Positions 17,901 through 27,521 of a stretch of DNA of 64,000 nt are shown here, piece after piece. The notes under the pieces are model-generated. The model saw nothing but the letters and a program-made list of their open reading frames with translations. It was not told where the DNA came from and did no database searches. The position numbers and the translations under genes are program-made. This DNA comes from Photorhabdus luminescens subsp. luminescens (GTDB taxonomy: Bacteria > Pseudomonadota > Gammaproteobacteria > Enterobacterales > Enterobacteriaceae): the NCBI RefSeq assembly GCF_001083805.1, contig NZ_JXSK01000001.1:1116001-1180000 (forward strand), in the 5' to 3' direction. Position 1 is the stretch's first letter. Each line of letters opens with the position of its first letter.

Positions 17901-20900
17901 ATGATGCCGCGTGCTTTCGTGTTTCTCGATAAATTACCCACCACACCCAACGGGAAGGTTGATCGCAAGCGCTTGCAGGTTCCTGATTTTTCGCTACCAG
18001 AAAATCAAGAATCGATGACAGAACCCGCTAACGCTCGTGAAGAACAACTGCTGGCATTATGGAGAACAGCGTTAGGGGTTCAGGTCATCGGTACTGAAGA
18101 TAATTTCTTCTATTGTGGCGGCAATTCATTAATTGCTGCCAATTTGATTACACAGATTAATAAGACATTTAGTGTTCAGCTTAAGCTTTCCGCTATTTTC
18201 AATCATCCGACTATCGTCGGGTTGGCCTCGTTACTGGATAGTATTGAAAAGGACGGTGTCGAAAAGAGCGGCGCGAAACAGAGTGTTACTATGCAGCACG
18301 TTTCGCAGATCAGTGATTTACTCTCATTCGGTCAGCGCAGTTTGTGGTTGCTTGCGATGCAACGGCCGGATGATTGCAGTTACAACGTGCCTTTCACATT
18401 GCGTCTGCATGGTAATCTGCATTTTAGTGCGTTAATGCAGGCACTGAATGACATAGTGCAACGTCATGATGTATTGCGCACTACATTCTCTAGCCAAGTC
18501 AGCAAAGTAAGCGGGCCGGATGGAACATCCAGTTTTGAACCCAGTTATCAGGTTGCATCTGAATTAACGCTCCCCCTGCGCCAGCAAAATATCGCCGGCG
18601 GTGAGTCAGCGCTGGCATCGAAATTGCGGGAAGAAATGATGGCAAGTTTCGATCTCGCCAATGGGCCACTCATCCGTGCGGTACTGTTTACGTTGTCCCC
18701 GCAAGAACATGTGCTTTGTATTACTCTGCATCACATTATTTCCGATGGCCGCTCGCTGGCAATACTTTCTGATGAGTTACGGCACTGCTATCAGGCACAT
18801 CTGGCCGGTAAGGCACCCATGCTACCCATGTTGGAAGCAAACTATGGGCATTTCATTACCTGGCAACGGTCTCGACTGGCTGATCCAGCGGTACAGCAAC
18901 AAATTCACTTCTGGCGTCAACAATTGGCAAATGCGCCAGCGACTCTGACACTGCATGATATGGCTGCACCAACTGACGAGGCGGCGGCAATAAGTTGTGT
19001 TATTCCCCATCTGTATGTTGAAGGCGTAGAGAAACTGGCTCGTGAGCAGAACTGTACACCGTTTATGGTCTGGTTGAGTTTGTTTACACTCCTGTTGCGC
19101 CAGCAAAGCGGCGAGCAGGATTTTATCGTCGGCACACCGGTGTCGCTGCGCACCATACCTGCATGGGATGCGCTGATTGGCTACTTTGCTAATACTTTGC
19201 CGGTACGCATCAATAGCCGTGAGTTGCAAACTTTTCAACAACTCTTGATGCATACGCGACAGGTTAGTCTCGACATCCTTGAAAATCGGGATTTACCATT
19301 CGATTATTTGGTACAGACACTTAATTTGCCTCGTGTAGCGGGTAAAAATCCTGTTTTCCAAACTATTTTTTCCTGTGAATTAGATCAACCAAACGATGCA
19401 ACATTCGGGGACATGAAGGTTTCAGACGTTGAGTTGGGGGACTATCGCGCCAAAATTGATTTGGAGCTGGCGATTAACCGTGTAAATGGTCAGGTTTACG
19501 CTCACTTTATGACAATGCCGGGGGTGTTATCTGCCGTCACTCTGGAGCGGATGAGTGAGCATTTGCTGGCGATATTGCCACAACTCATTGAAAAACCAGA
19601 TACTGCATTGGCTGATTTGTTGACGATTAATTCCAGCAATAGTGCTCAACCAGAACTCATTGTTGATAAGCCACAAGGACTGTTTCAGTTGTTTGAGCAG
19701 AACCTGTCCCAGTATGGCGGACATGTGGCGCTGGAAAGTGATGAATTAAGTCTGAGTTATCAGCAGCTTGATACATTGACGGCATATGTGGCGCAGCAAC
19801 TACAACAAGCAGGTGTAGGCCGTGGTGATCGAGTTGGCATTCTGATGGGGCACCATCCACATAATGTCACGGCAATGCTGGCAATTAACCGGATTGGTGC
19901 GGTGTTTGTGCCGCTGGCTCCTGATAATGCCGAACCAGCAAATCGGTATGTGATTGATAATGCGAAAATAAAAGCGATTTTATGCCGAAATGAAACAGCC
20001 CCCCTGTGCCAGCGTCTTGGTCTGGCGGCAATTAATATTGATGAGTTAGATATAGCCAACGCACCCTGTATGGCAATGGCGGCGATCTGTCAGCCGGATG
20101 ATTGCGCTTACGTTATTTACACGTCGGGCTCGACGGGCAAACCGAAAGGTGTTGCTGTCTCCCACCGTAGTGTCTGCCATAACATTCTGGCAATACGCGA
20201 TGAACTGAGACTTGAACCTGCTTCTCGCATAGCACAATACTCTTCGCCTGTGTTTGATGTGATGTTGGGAGAAATTTTTCCAGCGCTTGTAGCGGGTGCT
20301 TGCGTGGTCTTCGGTAAGAAACAGCAACTGTTGCCTGGCAGTGATCTGACAGAGTGGCTGGCACATAAACAGATTACGCATCTGTGGATTGTACCTTCCG
20401 CGTTGGCGATAGTGCCGTTAGTACCGCTGCCTAATCTCCAGGTGCTTATCGTAACCGGTGAACCTTGTATGCCCGAAGTCGCCCAACGCTGGTCTGTAGG
20501 GCGCAGGCTGATGAATGGATATGGCCCTACTGAATGTGCGATTGTGGTATCCCTTACCGATTATCATGCCGCAGGACAAAATCTGGTGCTGCGTCCAATG
20601 GGCGATGTTCGCTTCTATCTGCTTGATGAACAGAGAAAGCCCGTGGCGCCGGGGGAAATGGGTGAACTGTATTTAGCGGGAACCTGTGTTGCACAGGGCT
20701 ATCTGGGGATGGATGAAAAAACCGCTGAGGTGTTTTTACCCGATAGTTTTGCACCACAATTAAAGGCTCGCATGTACCGTACTGGCGATATTGTGCGCCA
20801 ACGCGTGGATGGCGCACTGGAGTTTGTTGGTCGGGTTGACCGTCAGGTAAAAATCCGTGGTCACCGAATTGAACTGAATGCTGTACGTGCCGCCCTAAGT

Positions 20901-23900
20901 GCGTTACCGGGTGTACGTCAGGCCGAAGCGCTGGCAATCACCGATAGCCAAGGGAATAAAGAGTTGGCGGGATACATTGTTGGCGAAACTCGCCGTAATG
21001 AAATCCTGAACGCATTACGCCAACAGGTTAGTGACGTTATGGTGCCAACAGCGCTGTTCTTTCTTGATGCACTACCTACCGGCATTACGGGAAAAGTCGA
21101 TCTGAAAGCGTTGGCTGAAATGAAACTGACACGTGCCGGTCAGCATCAATCTTCCCCTTTGCCAGTCAAAGTTGTGCCATCGCTTAGTCGCGTTGAGGCT
21201 ATCTGGCGTGAACTGCTAGAGAGGGATGAAATCGGTTATGACGAAAACTTTTTCGATGCTGGCGGCCACTCACTGCGGATTATGGCGCTATTACAACAAT
21301 TGAATGAGGTGTTTGGTCACGGCTTGTCTGTCACCGATATTTTCGCTCATCCCACCATTCAACAACAAGCTCAACTACTGGACACACTGTCGCAACAAAA
21401 AACACCTGCCACAATCACACCGCCGATAGTCACTAAAGAGACAGCAACGCCATCAACGCCGAATGTTTCGACTCAGGATAGCAATACTATTGCGATTATT
21501 GGTATGACTGGCCGCTTCCCACAAGCGCCAGATCTCGACACTTTTTGGCAGCGGTTGTTGGCGGGTTATGATGCCAGTGCGGCGTTGTCTGACGAGGAAT
21601 TGTTACAACGAGGCGTCGATCCAGCGCTGTTAAGTCACCCGCAATTTGTCAGACGCGCACGTTTGCTGGAGGGTTGCGCGGAGTTTGATGCACGCTTCTT
21701 TGGTTATTCATCACGTGAAGCGCAGGTGATGGACCCGCAACAGCGGTTGTTTCTTGAAATGGCATGGGAAACGCTGGAATTATCTGGCTATGGCAATGAT
21801 AGTACACCGCGTTCGGTGGGTGTCTTTGGTAGCAGTGGCTTCAATTATTACCTGCTGGAAAACGTCATGCCAAATAAAGACCGGATGCATCTCGACCCCG
21901 GTCAGTGGCAAATAGGTAATGACAAGGATTTTATCGCTACACGTACTGCTTACAAGTTGAACCTTAGCGGACCGGCTGTCAGTATTGGCACTGCTTGTTC
22001 GTCATCACTCACTGCTATTCACTTTGCCTGCGAAAGTTTACGACGCGGTGAATGTAACATGGCGTTGGCGGGTGCTGTAGCACTGGACCCGCAACAAGTT
22101 GGCTTTGTCCATGTCAGCGGCGGAATTATGTCTCCAGATGGCCTTTGCCGGCCATTTGATGCGGCGGCCAACGGTACAGCCAGCGGCAGCGGCGGTGGGA
22201 TGATATTACTAAAACGTCTGTCCGCTGCTTTGGAAGATGGCGATACTATCTATGCGGTAATTAAAGGTTCTGCTGTCAATAATGATGGCGCACAAAAGGT
22301 TAGTTACACGGCACCAAGTATTGACGGTCAATCTGCTGTAATTAAAGACGCTCTGCGTAACGCCGGTGTATCGCCCGCCAGCATCAGTTATATCGAAGCG
22401 CATGGTACGGCGACCTCTCTAGGCGATCCGATAGAAGTACGTGCGCTGACTCAGGCTTTTGTGGAACAGTCTGATGGTGAGACATTGCCTGTAGGGAGTT
22501 GTGCAATAGGTTCTGTGAAAGGAAATATAGGGCATACTGATGCCGCCGCCGGTATCGCGGGTGTAATCAAAACCGTGTTAGCGCTGCGTCACCAGACTTT
22601 GCCGCCAAGTATTCACTATCATCAACCCAATCCTGCAATCCACTTCGAACAGACTCCGTTTGCTGTAATCAATACAGCACGCCCGTGGCCGCAAACAAGT
22701 AAGCCACGTCGTGCCGGCGTAAGTTCTTTCGGTATTGGCGGCACTAATGCCCACCTTATTCTGGAAGAAGCTCCGCGTCAGCAAGATACCCGCATATCAG
22801 ATGGCGAGCGCTGGCATCTGCTGCCGATTTCAGCAAAAACGCCGCCAGCGTTAATTCAGCAAGGGGAACGCTTGGCAGTAGCACTGACTGCCTGTCATCA
22901 GCCATTGGCGGATATTGCCGGGACTTTGCAACAAGGACGTAGCGCTTTCGGTGAGCGTGCTTTTGTTGTGGGAAAAGATCGAGAGCAATTAATCAATCAA
23001 CTACGCCAGCTATCGCCGCAGACTGTTAGTCGCAAACAACAGCATCGGGCAGTGATTTTTATGTTTCCGGGGCAAGGAAGTCAGTCTATTGAAATGGGCC
23101 GGTCGCTGTATCTGCGCGACGGTGTATTCCGCCAGCAATTTGATCGCTGTGCCGAACTGTTACAACCACACATCAAACTGGATATCAGGCAGTTAATTTA
23201 TCCGCAATCAGAACGCGACAATGCGGTCAGTCGGTTAAATGCTACACGTTATACTCAGCCTGCGCTGTTCACTGTTGAGTATGCGCTGGCCTGTCAGTTA
23301 CAGGCGTGGAGTATTACCCCTCAGGCAATGATTGGTCATAGTCTCGGTGAACTGGTTGCTGCCTGCGTAGGGGGTATGTTAGAGCTGGAAGATGCACTGG
23401 CATTGGTAGCCAATCGTGCTGCAATCATGCAACGTCAGCCCACAGGGGCAATGCTGGCGGTACAGGCATCACCTGAACGCATGGTTTCGCTGGCGCCAGA
23501 GTGTGAATTTGCCGCGATCAATGGGCCTGAACAGTGCGTGATAACTGGCAGCCATGACGATATTGCTGTACTGGAAGAGCAGTGTGAAAAGGCAGGTATT
23601 TCTTGCCAGCGACTCACGACATCACATGCATTTCATAGTTCATTAATGGATGCTGCCGCACAACAGATGCGGGAATTCAGCGCAGGCTTCACGCTACAAT
23701 CCAGCACTATTCCGATGATATCCAATGTCAGCGGCAGTTGGTTCAGTGAACAGGATCGCGATAATTCTGGCTATTGGGGCGATCACCTGCGTCGGCCGGT
23801 ACGCTTCTATGATGGAATTCTTACGTTGCTGACCCATTATGACAATCCAATCCTGCTTGAAGTAGGCCCGGGGAGTGCGCTGACCAGCATGCTGAAAGAT

Positions 23901-26900
23901 CTACAGCAGACAAGCCAAGCTCAGATACTGACCACAATGCGCCGTACTCGCCAGCAGAAACCAGATGAAGAGGTGCTGCTCAACACCATCGGGCAGTTAT
24001 GGCAGCAAGGAGTCGCCATCGATTGGGTTGCATTTGGTCATTCACACAAATTACATCGGGTTATGCTGCCAGCGTACCCCTTCCAACGCCAACATCTCTG
24101 GTTGGAACATCCGGTCACTACATCAGCCGCCGTAATAAGTACACAGCGGAGAAGCGTACCGACTTTCACACAGTTATCGGCTAGAGAGGAGGTCACACAG
24201 TTTACTTGTAAGCTGAATGATAATGTCTGGTTTATCAATGAACATCGCATTTTCGAAGGGCAAGGTGTATTACCGGGCACAGGTTGCCTGGAATTAGTGC
24301 GTCGTGCTTTTAACGAATTGCAACCCGGCGGCACGGCCACTTTTAGTGAGGTTTATTTCCCCTCGCCATTGGTACTTCCGTCAGGTGTTGAGCGTCGGAT
24401 ACGCATTAGCTTGACCGCCATTGATCACAGCTTTGCCTTTACGCTGGAGTCTCGCGGTGACGGTGATGACAGGTGGCAACTCCATGCAAACGGTAATATT
24501 ACTGCCGTATGCTCGCCACCAGCAGAGATTGTTTCGCCTTATGAGTTACGTCGGAATTTGCAGCTTGAAGAAGTTGCAGAGGCGCCGGAGCGCTTCAATC
24601 AGGCATTTGCTGACTATGGACCACATTGGCAATGCATTACAGGTGTTTGGATGGGTGATCGCTGTGCGTTGGCACAGTTGCGGCTCAATCCGGCATTTAT
24701 CGATGATTTACCTGATATTGCATTACACCCTGCTTTGCTCGATTTGGGCACGGTATTCTTACATGCCTGTCTGTTACCGGGTGATGCTTCAATCCCGTTC
24801 CATTATGGTTCACTGACGCTGCATCAGCCATTATGCGCTGAATTTTACAGCCTGGCAGTTGAGACGGCGCCACGGACCTATAACATAACGCTATTTAGTT
24901 GGGATGAGAGTCAGAATTGCAAACAAGTGCTGGTTGAAATCCACGGTTACCATTTACGGCAGTTTAATTCTTTGCCACTCCAACCAGAGCGCGAGGCGAA
25001 TGTCGCACGGTGGTGTCGTCACCCTCGATGGTTGCCGAAGCCTCTAGGCGAAACAAAGCAGAATCGTGCGCCGTGGCTGATTTTTGGCGCTCAAGCCGCT
25101 GAGCTGAGTGATTTATGGGAAGCGGCGGCGCCCGGTAGTATTATTGTCGAAGATGCTGATGAATTTCTGCAACAGGATACTTACCGCTTTAGTTTGCGTA
25201 AGGATCAACCCGAAGATTATCAACGACTGATAGATTGCCTGATACAGCAACAAGCGCTACCAGAACGTATCATTTGGTGCTGGACTGCGGCAGTGATTTC
25301 TCAACCAGAGGCCGCGTTTGAACAACTGGCGGCTGCGATTAAAGCGCTCACCGGTCATCACAGGGTTTTTAATATTACCCTAATTTCCCGTGGGCTACAG
25401 GCGGCCAGAGTGTTGGAAGCCTGTAATGCCGCACCCGCGCTTGGTTTGCTAGGAATATTGGCGGCAGAGTATCCGGGGTGTTCTGCACGTCATATTGATC
25501 TGGATGATGACACTTTTGCTACATATCAATCGCTGATTGCGGAACTGTATACAGATATGCAACCAGAAGAGACGACAGAAGGAATACCGGTTACCAGCAT
25601 TACGCTTAAACAGGGTGAGCGTGAATTACAGACATTTACCGAGTTTGATGAGATACCTCACCGGCAAATTCTGCGTGATGGCGGTGTTTACCTGATTACT
25701 GGTGGACTAGGGGGTATCGGTCAATTACTAGCACGTCACATCAGCAATAAATGCAATAAAGTTAAACTCGGTATTTTGAGCCGCCGGGAAACGAATGCGA
25801 CAAGCGAAGCTTTACTCGATGTGTTGCGGAAATCTGGTGCTGAAATCATGATGTTGTCCGCTGATGTTGCTGATGGCGCGGCATTGACTAAAGCACTGGC
25901 ACAGATGCGGGCAAGATTTGGCGCTATCAACGGTGTGATTCATTCAGCGGGTATTGAAGCCAGTGGGTTGCTGGAACATGGCACGTCGCAGGACTGGCGA
26001 CATGTAATGGCGGCAAAAGTCAGTGGAACACAGCAACTGATGACGGCGATGAGTCAAGACCCTCTCGACTTTGTTCTGTTGTGCTCTTCACTTGCCTCAT
26101 TTGTAGGTGGAATTGGTCAGGCAGACTACGCGGCGGCGAACCGTTATCTTGATGCCGTGGCGTACTACTGGCGACAACAGGCTATACCGGTAACGTCAGT
26201 TAACTGGGATACCTGGGCTGAAGTGGGGATGGCTGTGGATTATGCTGCACGTCGTCAAGAAAGTGTGACCGGTCTCAGTAATCAAGAGGGCTGCGCTATT
26301 TTCGATCTGGCTATCGCCGGAATGGAAGCACAGATCGTTGTCAGTAAATTTACTACTGTGCGGCGTGCGCAACTACAGAACTCATCGGTGATATCTGATT
26401 CCGCCAGCCCAGAAGAAGCGGTTCGTCAATTGTGGTATGAGCTACTGGGTGAAGAGACGATTCATTTGGAAGATGATTTCTTCGAACTGGGTGGTCATTC
26501 GCTGTTGGCAACGCAAATGATCTCCCGTTTACGTGATCATTTCCAGCACTGTCTGACACTGGCGGAGTTTCTCGAACAACCGACAATGGCACGTGTTGTC
26601 CGCTCACTATCTGATGAGAAAAAGAGCCAGGCTCCTGAAAATGCCCATATCCGCTACTGCCTGGTGCCCATTAATCATGGCGGTAATGGTAATTATTCAC
26701 CCTTGTTTTGTGTGCCGGGTATGGGCGGCAATGTTACCCAATTTATGCCTTTGGCTGCGGCATTACCACGAGAACTGCCATTTATCGGTATGCAGTATTT
26801 GGGGCTTGATGGAAAAACAGCGCCGCACCAATCGGTAGAAGAGATAGCAACACATTATATTGCTTGTTTGCGCTCGGTACAGAAACAAGGACCATATCAT

Positions 26901-27521
26901 ATCGGCGGTCATTCATTGGGTGGCAAGGTAGCTTATGAAATGGCGCGGCAGCTTCATGCTGAAGGAGAAAGCGTCGGTTCTCTGGTGCTACTCGACTCCG
27001 CCGCGCCACCTTATGCACCAGTTCCGTATCAGGAAGATGCTGATATTGCCAAAGTTATTCTTGGTATTTTTGCCTACTACACTGACCGACTGGAAATGAT
27101 CGATAGCTTGGATGACGACGAAATGCGTGCATTGCCACGTGAGGCGTTACTGAGCTATATCAAAGAGCAATTAAAACGTTTCTCGTTGATTCATGCACAG
27201 AATGATATGGGCTCAATTAACGGATTGTTTAATGTCTACCGGGCTGCGTCGGATATGTCGCCTAAATATCGTCCAACACCCGTACAGTTGCCAATTCCTA
27301 TGCTGTTAGTCAAAGCGGTAGAACCCTTACCAAAAGGGGTTGTTGTGCCGGAAATACGGGAAACCAATGCCTGGGGTTGGGAGAAGTTTTCCACTCTTCC
27401 CATTCGTATCGCAGAAGTGCCGGGGAATCATTATAGCTGTCTGATGGAAGAGCACGTAGCCCATGTATCGCAGGCAATAATCCACCACTTTCCGTCAATA
27501 ATAAAAGGAAGGCAAGTATGA
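14982..27521 (+). CDS. glbC: GlbC-like hybrid NRPS-PKS, syrbactin macrolactam synthetase
   Basis: 4179 residues from ATG 14982; a GTG at 15042 (VSNHSNTS) has the better AGGAAAAA site and may be the true start. Domains (numbered from 14982): C 30-450 (HHIVFDD at 165), A 490-1000, T Ser1049, C 1108-1540 (HHIISDG at 1250), A 1567-2045, T Ser2097, KS 2168-2596 (Cys2339), AT 2688-3005 (Ser2787; HAFHS, malonyl type), DH 3065-3340 (His3088), KR 3565-3757 (GGLGGIG, S-Y-N), T Ser3840, TE 3890-4175 (Ser3978). My hand-read code for A1 is DLGDVGSIDK (near Orn/Lys types); A2 is DVGWITGIVK, not diagnostic. This layout matches GlbC, which joins 4-hydroxylysine, alanine and malonate into the 12-membered unsaturated lactam ring. 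Stop overlaps the next ATG. Confidence 0.9.
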   Translation: MIVFTAIIKLQEPFYLRKNVVSNHSNTSSNVPFLLPTPAQRRLWLISQGNMDSALYNVPFSLRLRGTLDRKALEQTIIFMIERHPVLRSQFHVLNGELQITLHPQRPELRISDLSYYSPEECETKIKSIYNNEARYCFNLSNDLPFRCLLLRRQENDHQLIFTLHHIVFDDWSTHVFLNDFSHAYNQYKIGQQPKLAAITYPHVSDSVTDIHIDSARRQRLRSYWGKQLAELPELHKLPTDRPRLLEQRGRGAVYQKSLPLSLVGRISKICQRYGLTPYMVAISAFAVLLNRYSYDDDIVIGSPFANRHSIDEHVRLGFFINLLPLRFRFSEGISFSDLLVQARDILLDAYENADLPFDEIVDVVQPLRSLSHAPVFQIMFDYLKSPGQALQLDGLEAEIQFIHSDTAKYDLTLSIEESPNSLLCLVEFDTDLFDTLTITRMVNHYEKLLDSLLSESERSVSTCSMLPPEELETLARFSRPAEPLPVLEFISVAERIKSQVGNNPDARAIVWRDQRFTYAQLDQYAQCLLAKMRQCGVGPGSRVAVFMSYRPEIVISFYAILSAGAVYVPLSPADPRFTDKINDAQPVLILTSEQDAVSLLDFHAITLEVDGLFRQPAPPEEQPIWPVQESDSAYVIYTSGSTGNPKGVEVSHGSLHASYHAWRHDYRFTQPGEPVSLQLAAPIFDLSIGDFSRTLGCGGCLIMCPREWLLDAPEMYRLMMSEGVTFGDFPPVVLRQLIQFCQDNGKRLDGLSTLVCGADVWFGHELHAAQALCRQDARILGSYGVTEATIDSTVFDPETHPLEAGRVIPLGRPLASCELFIVDEHLQQVPIGVSGELLIAGVTVAKGYLNNPQLTAEKFITGKFDSQGRFVADSFAQDNSGTRFYRTSDICCFLADGTIDFMGRSDHQVKIRGFRVELGEVESALLEHADVRQCAVVACNDSTNNKVLVAYVVSSADTDKLRGYLSLRLPGHMMPRAFVFLDKLPTTPNGKVDRKRLQVPDFSLPENQESMTEPANAREEQLLALWRTALGVQVIGTEDNFFYCGGNSLIAANLITQINKTFSVQLKLSAIFNHPTIVGLASLLDSIEKDGVEKSGAKQSVTMQHVSQISDLLSFGQRSLWLLAMQRPDDCSYNVPFTLRLHGNLHFSALMQALNDIVQRHDVLRTTFSSQVSKVSGPDGTSSFEPSYQVASELTLPLRQQNIAGGESALASKLREEMMASFDLANGPLIRAVLFTLSPQEHVLCITLHHIISDGRSLAILSDELRHCYQAHLAGKAPMLPMLEANYGHFITWQRSRLADPAVQQQIHFWRQQLANAPATLTLHDMAAPTDEAAAISCVIPHLYVEGVEKLAREQNCTPFMVWLSLFTLLLRQQSGEQDFIVGTPVSLRTIPAWDALIGYFANTLPVRINSRELQTFQQLLMHTRQVSLDILENRDLPFDYLVQTLNLPRVAGKNPVFQTIFSCELDQPNDATFGDMKVSDVELGDYRAKIDLELAINRVNGQVYAHFMTMPGVLSAVTLERMSEHLLAILPQLIEKPDTALADLLTINSSNSAQPELIVDKPQGLFQLFEQNLSQYGGHVALESDELSLSYQQLDTLTAYVAQQLQQAGVGRGDRVGILMGHHPHNVTAMLAINRIGAVFVPLAPDNAEPANRYVIDNAKIKAILCRNETAPLCQRLGLAAINIDELDIANAPCMAMAAICQPDDCAYVIYTSGSTGKPKGVAVSHRSVCHNILAIRDELRLEPASRIAQYSSPVFDVMLGEIFPALVAGACVVFGKKQQLLPGSDLTEWLAHKQITHLWIVPSALAIVPLVPLPNLQVLIVTGEPCMPEVAQRWSVGRRLMNGYGPTECAIVVSLTDYHAAGQNLVLRPMGDVRFYLLDEQRKPVAPGEMGELYLAGTCVAQGYLGMDEKTAEVFLPDSFAPQLKARMYRTGDIVRQRVDGALEFVGRVDRQVKIRGHRIELNAVRAALSALPGVRQAEALAITDSQGNKELAGYIVGETRRNEILNALRQQVSDVMVPTALFFLDALPTGITGKVDLKALAEMKLTRAGQHQSSPLPVKVVPSLSRVEAIWRELLERDEIGYDENFFDAGGHSLRIMALLQQLNEVFGHGLSVTDIFAHPTIQQQAQLLDTLSQQKTPATITPPIVTKETATPSTPNVSTQDSNTIAIIGMTGRFPQAPDLDTFWQRLLAGYDASAALSDEELLQRGVDPALLSHPQFVRRARLLEGCAEFDARFFGYSSREAQVMDPQQRLFLEMAWETLELSGYGNDSTPRSVGVFGSSGFNYYLLENVMPNKDRMHLDPGQWQIGNDKDFIATRTAYKLNLSGPAVSIGTACSSSLTAIHFACESLRRGECNMALAGAVALDPQQVGFVHVSGGIMSPDGLCRPFDAAANGTASGSGGGMILLKRLSAALEDGDTIYAVIKGSAVNNDGAQKVSYTAPSIDGQSAVIKDALRNAGVSPASISYIEAHGTATSLGDPIEVRALTQAFVEQSDGETLPVGSCAIGSVKGNIGHTDAAAGIAGVIKTVLALRHQTLPPSIHYHQPNPAIHFEQTPFAVINTARPWPQTSKPRRAGVSSFGIGGTNAHLILEEAPRQQDTRISDGERWHLLPISAKTPPALIQQGERLAVALTACHQPLADIAGTLQQGRSAFGERAFVVGKDREQLINQLRQLSPQTVSRKQQHRAVIFMFPGQGSQSIEMGRSLYLRDGVFRQQFDRCAELLQPHIKLDIRQLIYPQSERDNAVSRLNATRYTQPALFTVEYALACQLQAWSITPQAMIGHSLGELVAACVGGMLELEDALALVANRAAIMQRQPTGAMLAVQASPERMVSLAPECEFAAINGPEQCVITGSHDDIAVLEEQCEKAGISCQRLTTSHAFHSSLMDAAAQQMREFSAGFTLQSSTIPMISNVSGSWFSEQDRDNSGYWGDHLRRPVRFYDGILTLLTHYDNPILLEVGPGSALTSMLKDLQQTSQAQILTTMRRTRQQKPDEEVLLNTIGQLWQQGVAIDWVAFGHSHKLHRVMLPAYPFQRQHLWLEHPVTTSAAVISTQRRSVPTFTQLSAREEVTQFTCKLNDNVWFINEHRIFEGQGVLPGTGCLELVRRAFNELQPGGTATFSEVYFPSPLVLPSGVERRIRISLTAIDHSFAFTLESRGDGDDRWQLHANGNITAVCSPPAEIVSPYELRRNLQLEEVAEAPERFNQAFADYGPHWQCITGVWMGDRCALAQLRLNPAFIDDLPDIALHPALLDLGTVFLHACLLPGDASIPFHYGSLTLHQPLCAEFYSLAVETAPRTYNITLFSWDESQNCKQVLVEIHGYHLRQFNSLPLQPEREANVARWCRHPRWLPKPLGETKQNRAPWLIFGAQAAELSDLWEAAAPGSIIVEDADEFLQQDTYRFSLRKDQPEDYQRLIDCLIQQQALPERIIWCWTAAVISQPEAAFEQLAAAIKALTGHHRVFNITLISRGLQAARVLEACNAAPALGLLGILAAEYPGCSARHIDLDDDTFATYQSLIAELYTDMQPEETTEGIPVTSITLKQGERELQTFTEFDEIPHRQILRDGGVYLITGGLGGIGQLLARHISNKCNKVKLGILSRRETNATSEALLDVLRKSGAEIMMLSADVADGAALTKALAQMRARFGAINGVIHSAGIEASGLLEHGTSQDWRHVMAAKVSGTQQLMTAMSQDPLDFVLLCSSLASFVGGIGQADYAAANRYLDAVAYYWRQQAIPVTSVNWDTWAEVGMAVDYAARRQESVTGLSNQEGCAIFDLAIAGMEAQIVVSKFTTVRRAQLQNSSVISDSASPEEAVRQLWYELLGEETIHLEDDFFELGGHSLLATQMISRLRDHFQHCLTLAEFLEQPTMARVVRSLSDEKKSQAPENAHIRYCLVPINHGGNGNYSPLFCVPGMGGNVTQFMPLAAALPRELPFIGMQYLGLDGKTAPHQSVEEIATHYIACLRSVQKQGPYHIGGHSLGGKVAYEMARQLHAEGESVGSLVLLDSAAPPYAPVPYQEDADIAKVILGIFAYYTDRLEMIDSLDDDEMRALPREALLSYIKEQLKRFSLIHAQNDMGSINGLFNVYRAASDMSPKYRPTPVQLPIPMLLVKAVEPLPKGVVVPEIRETNAWGWEKFSTLPIRIAEVPGNHYSCLMEEHVAHVSQAIIHHFPSIIKGRQV

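Noticed and set aside
20554..20937. Long minus-strand frames inside glbC
   Set aside because: Shadows of the high-quality NRPS-PKS reading frame; no independent motif.
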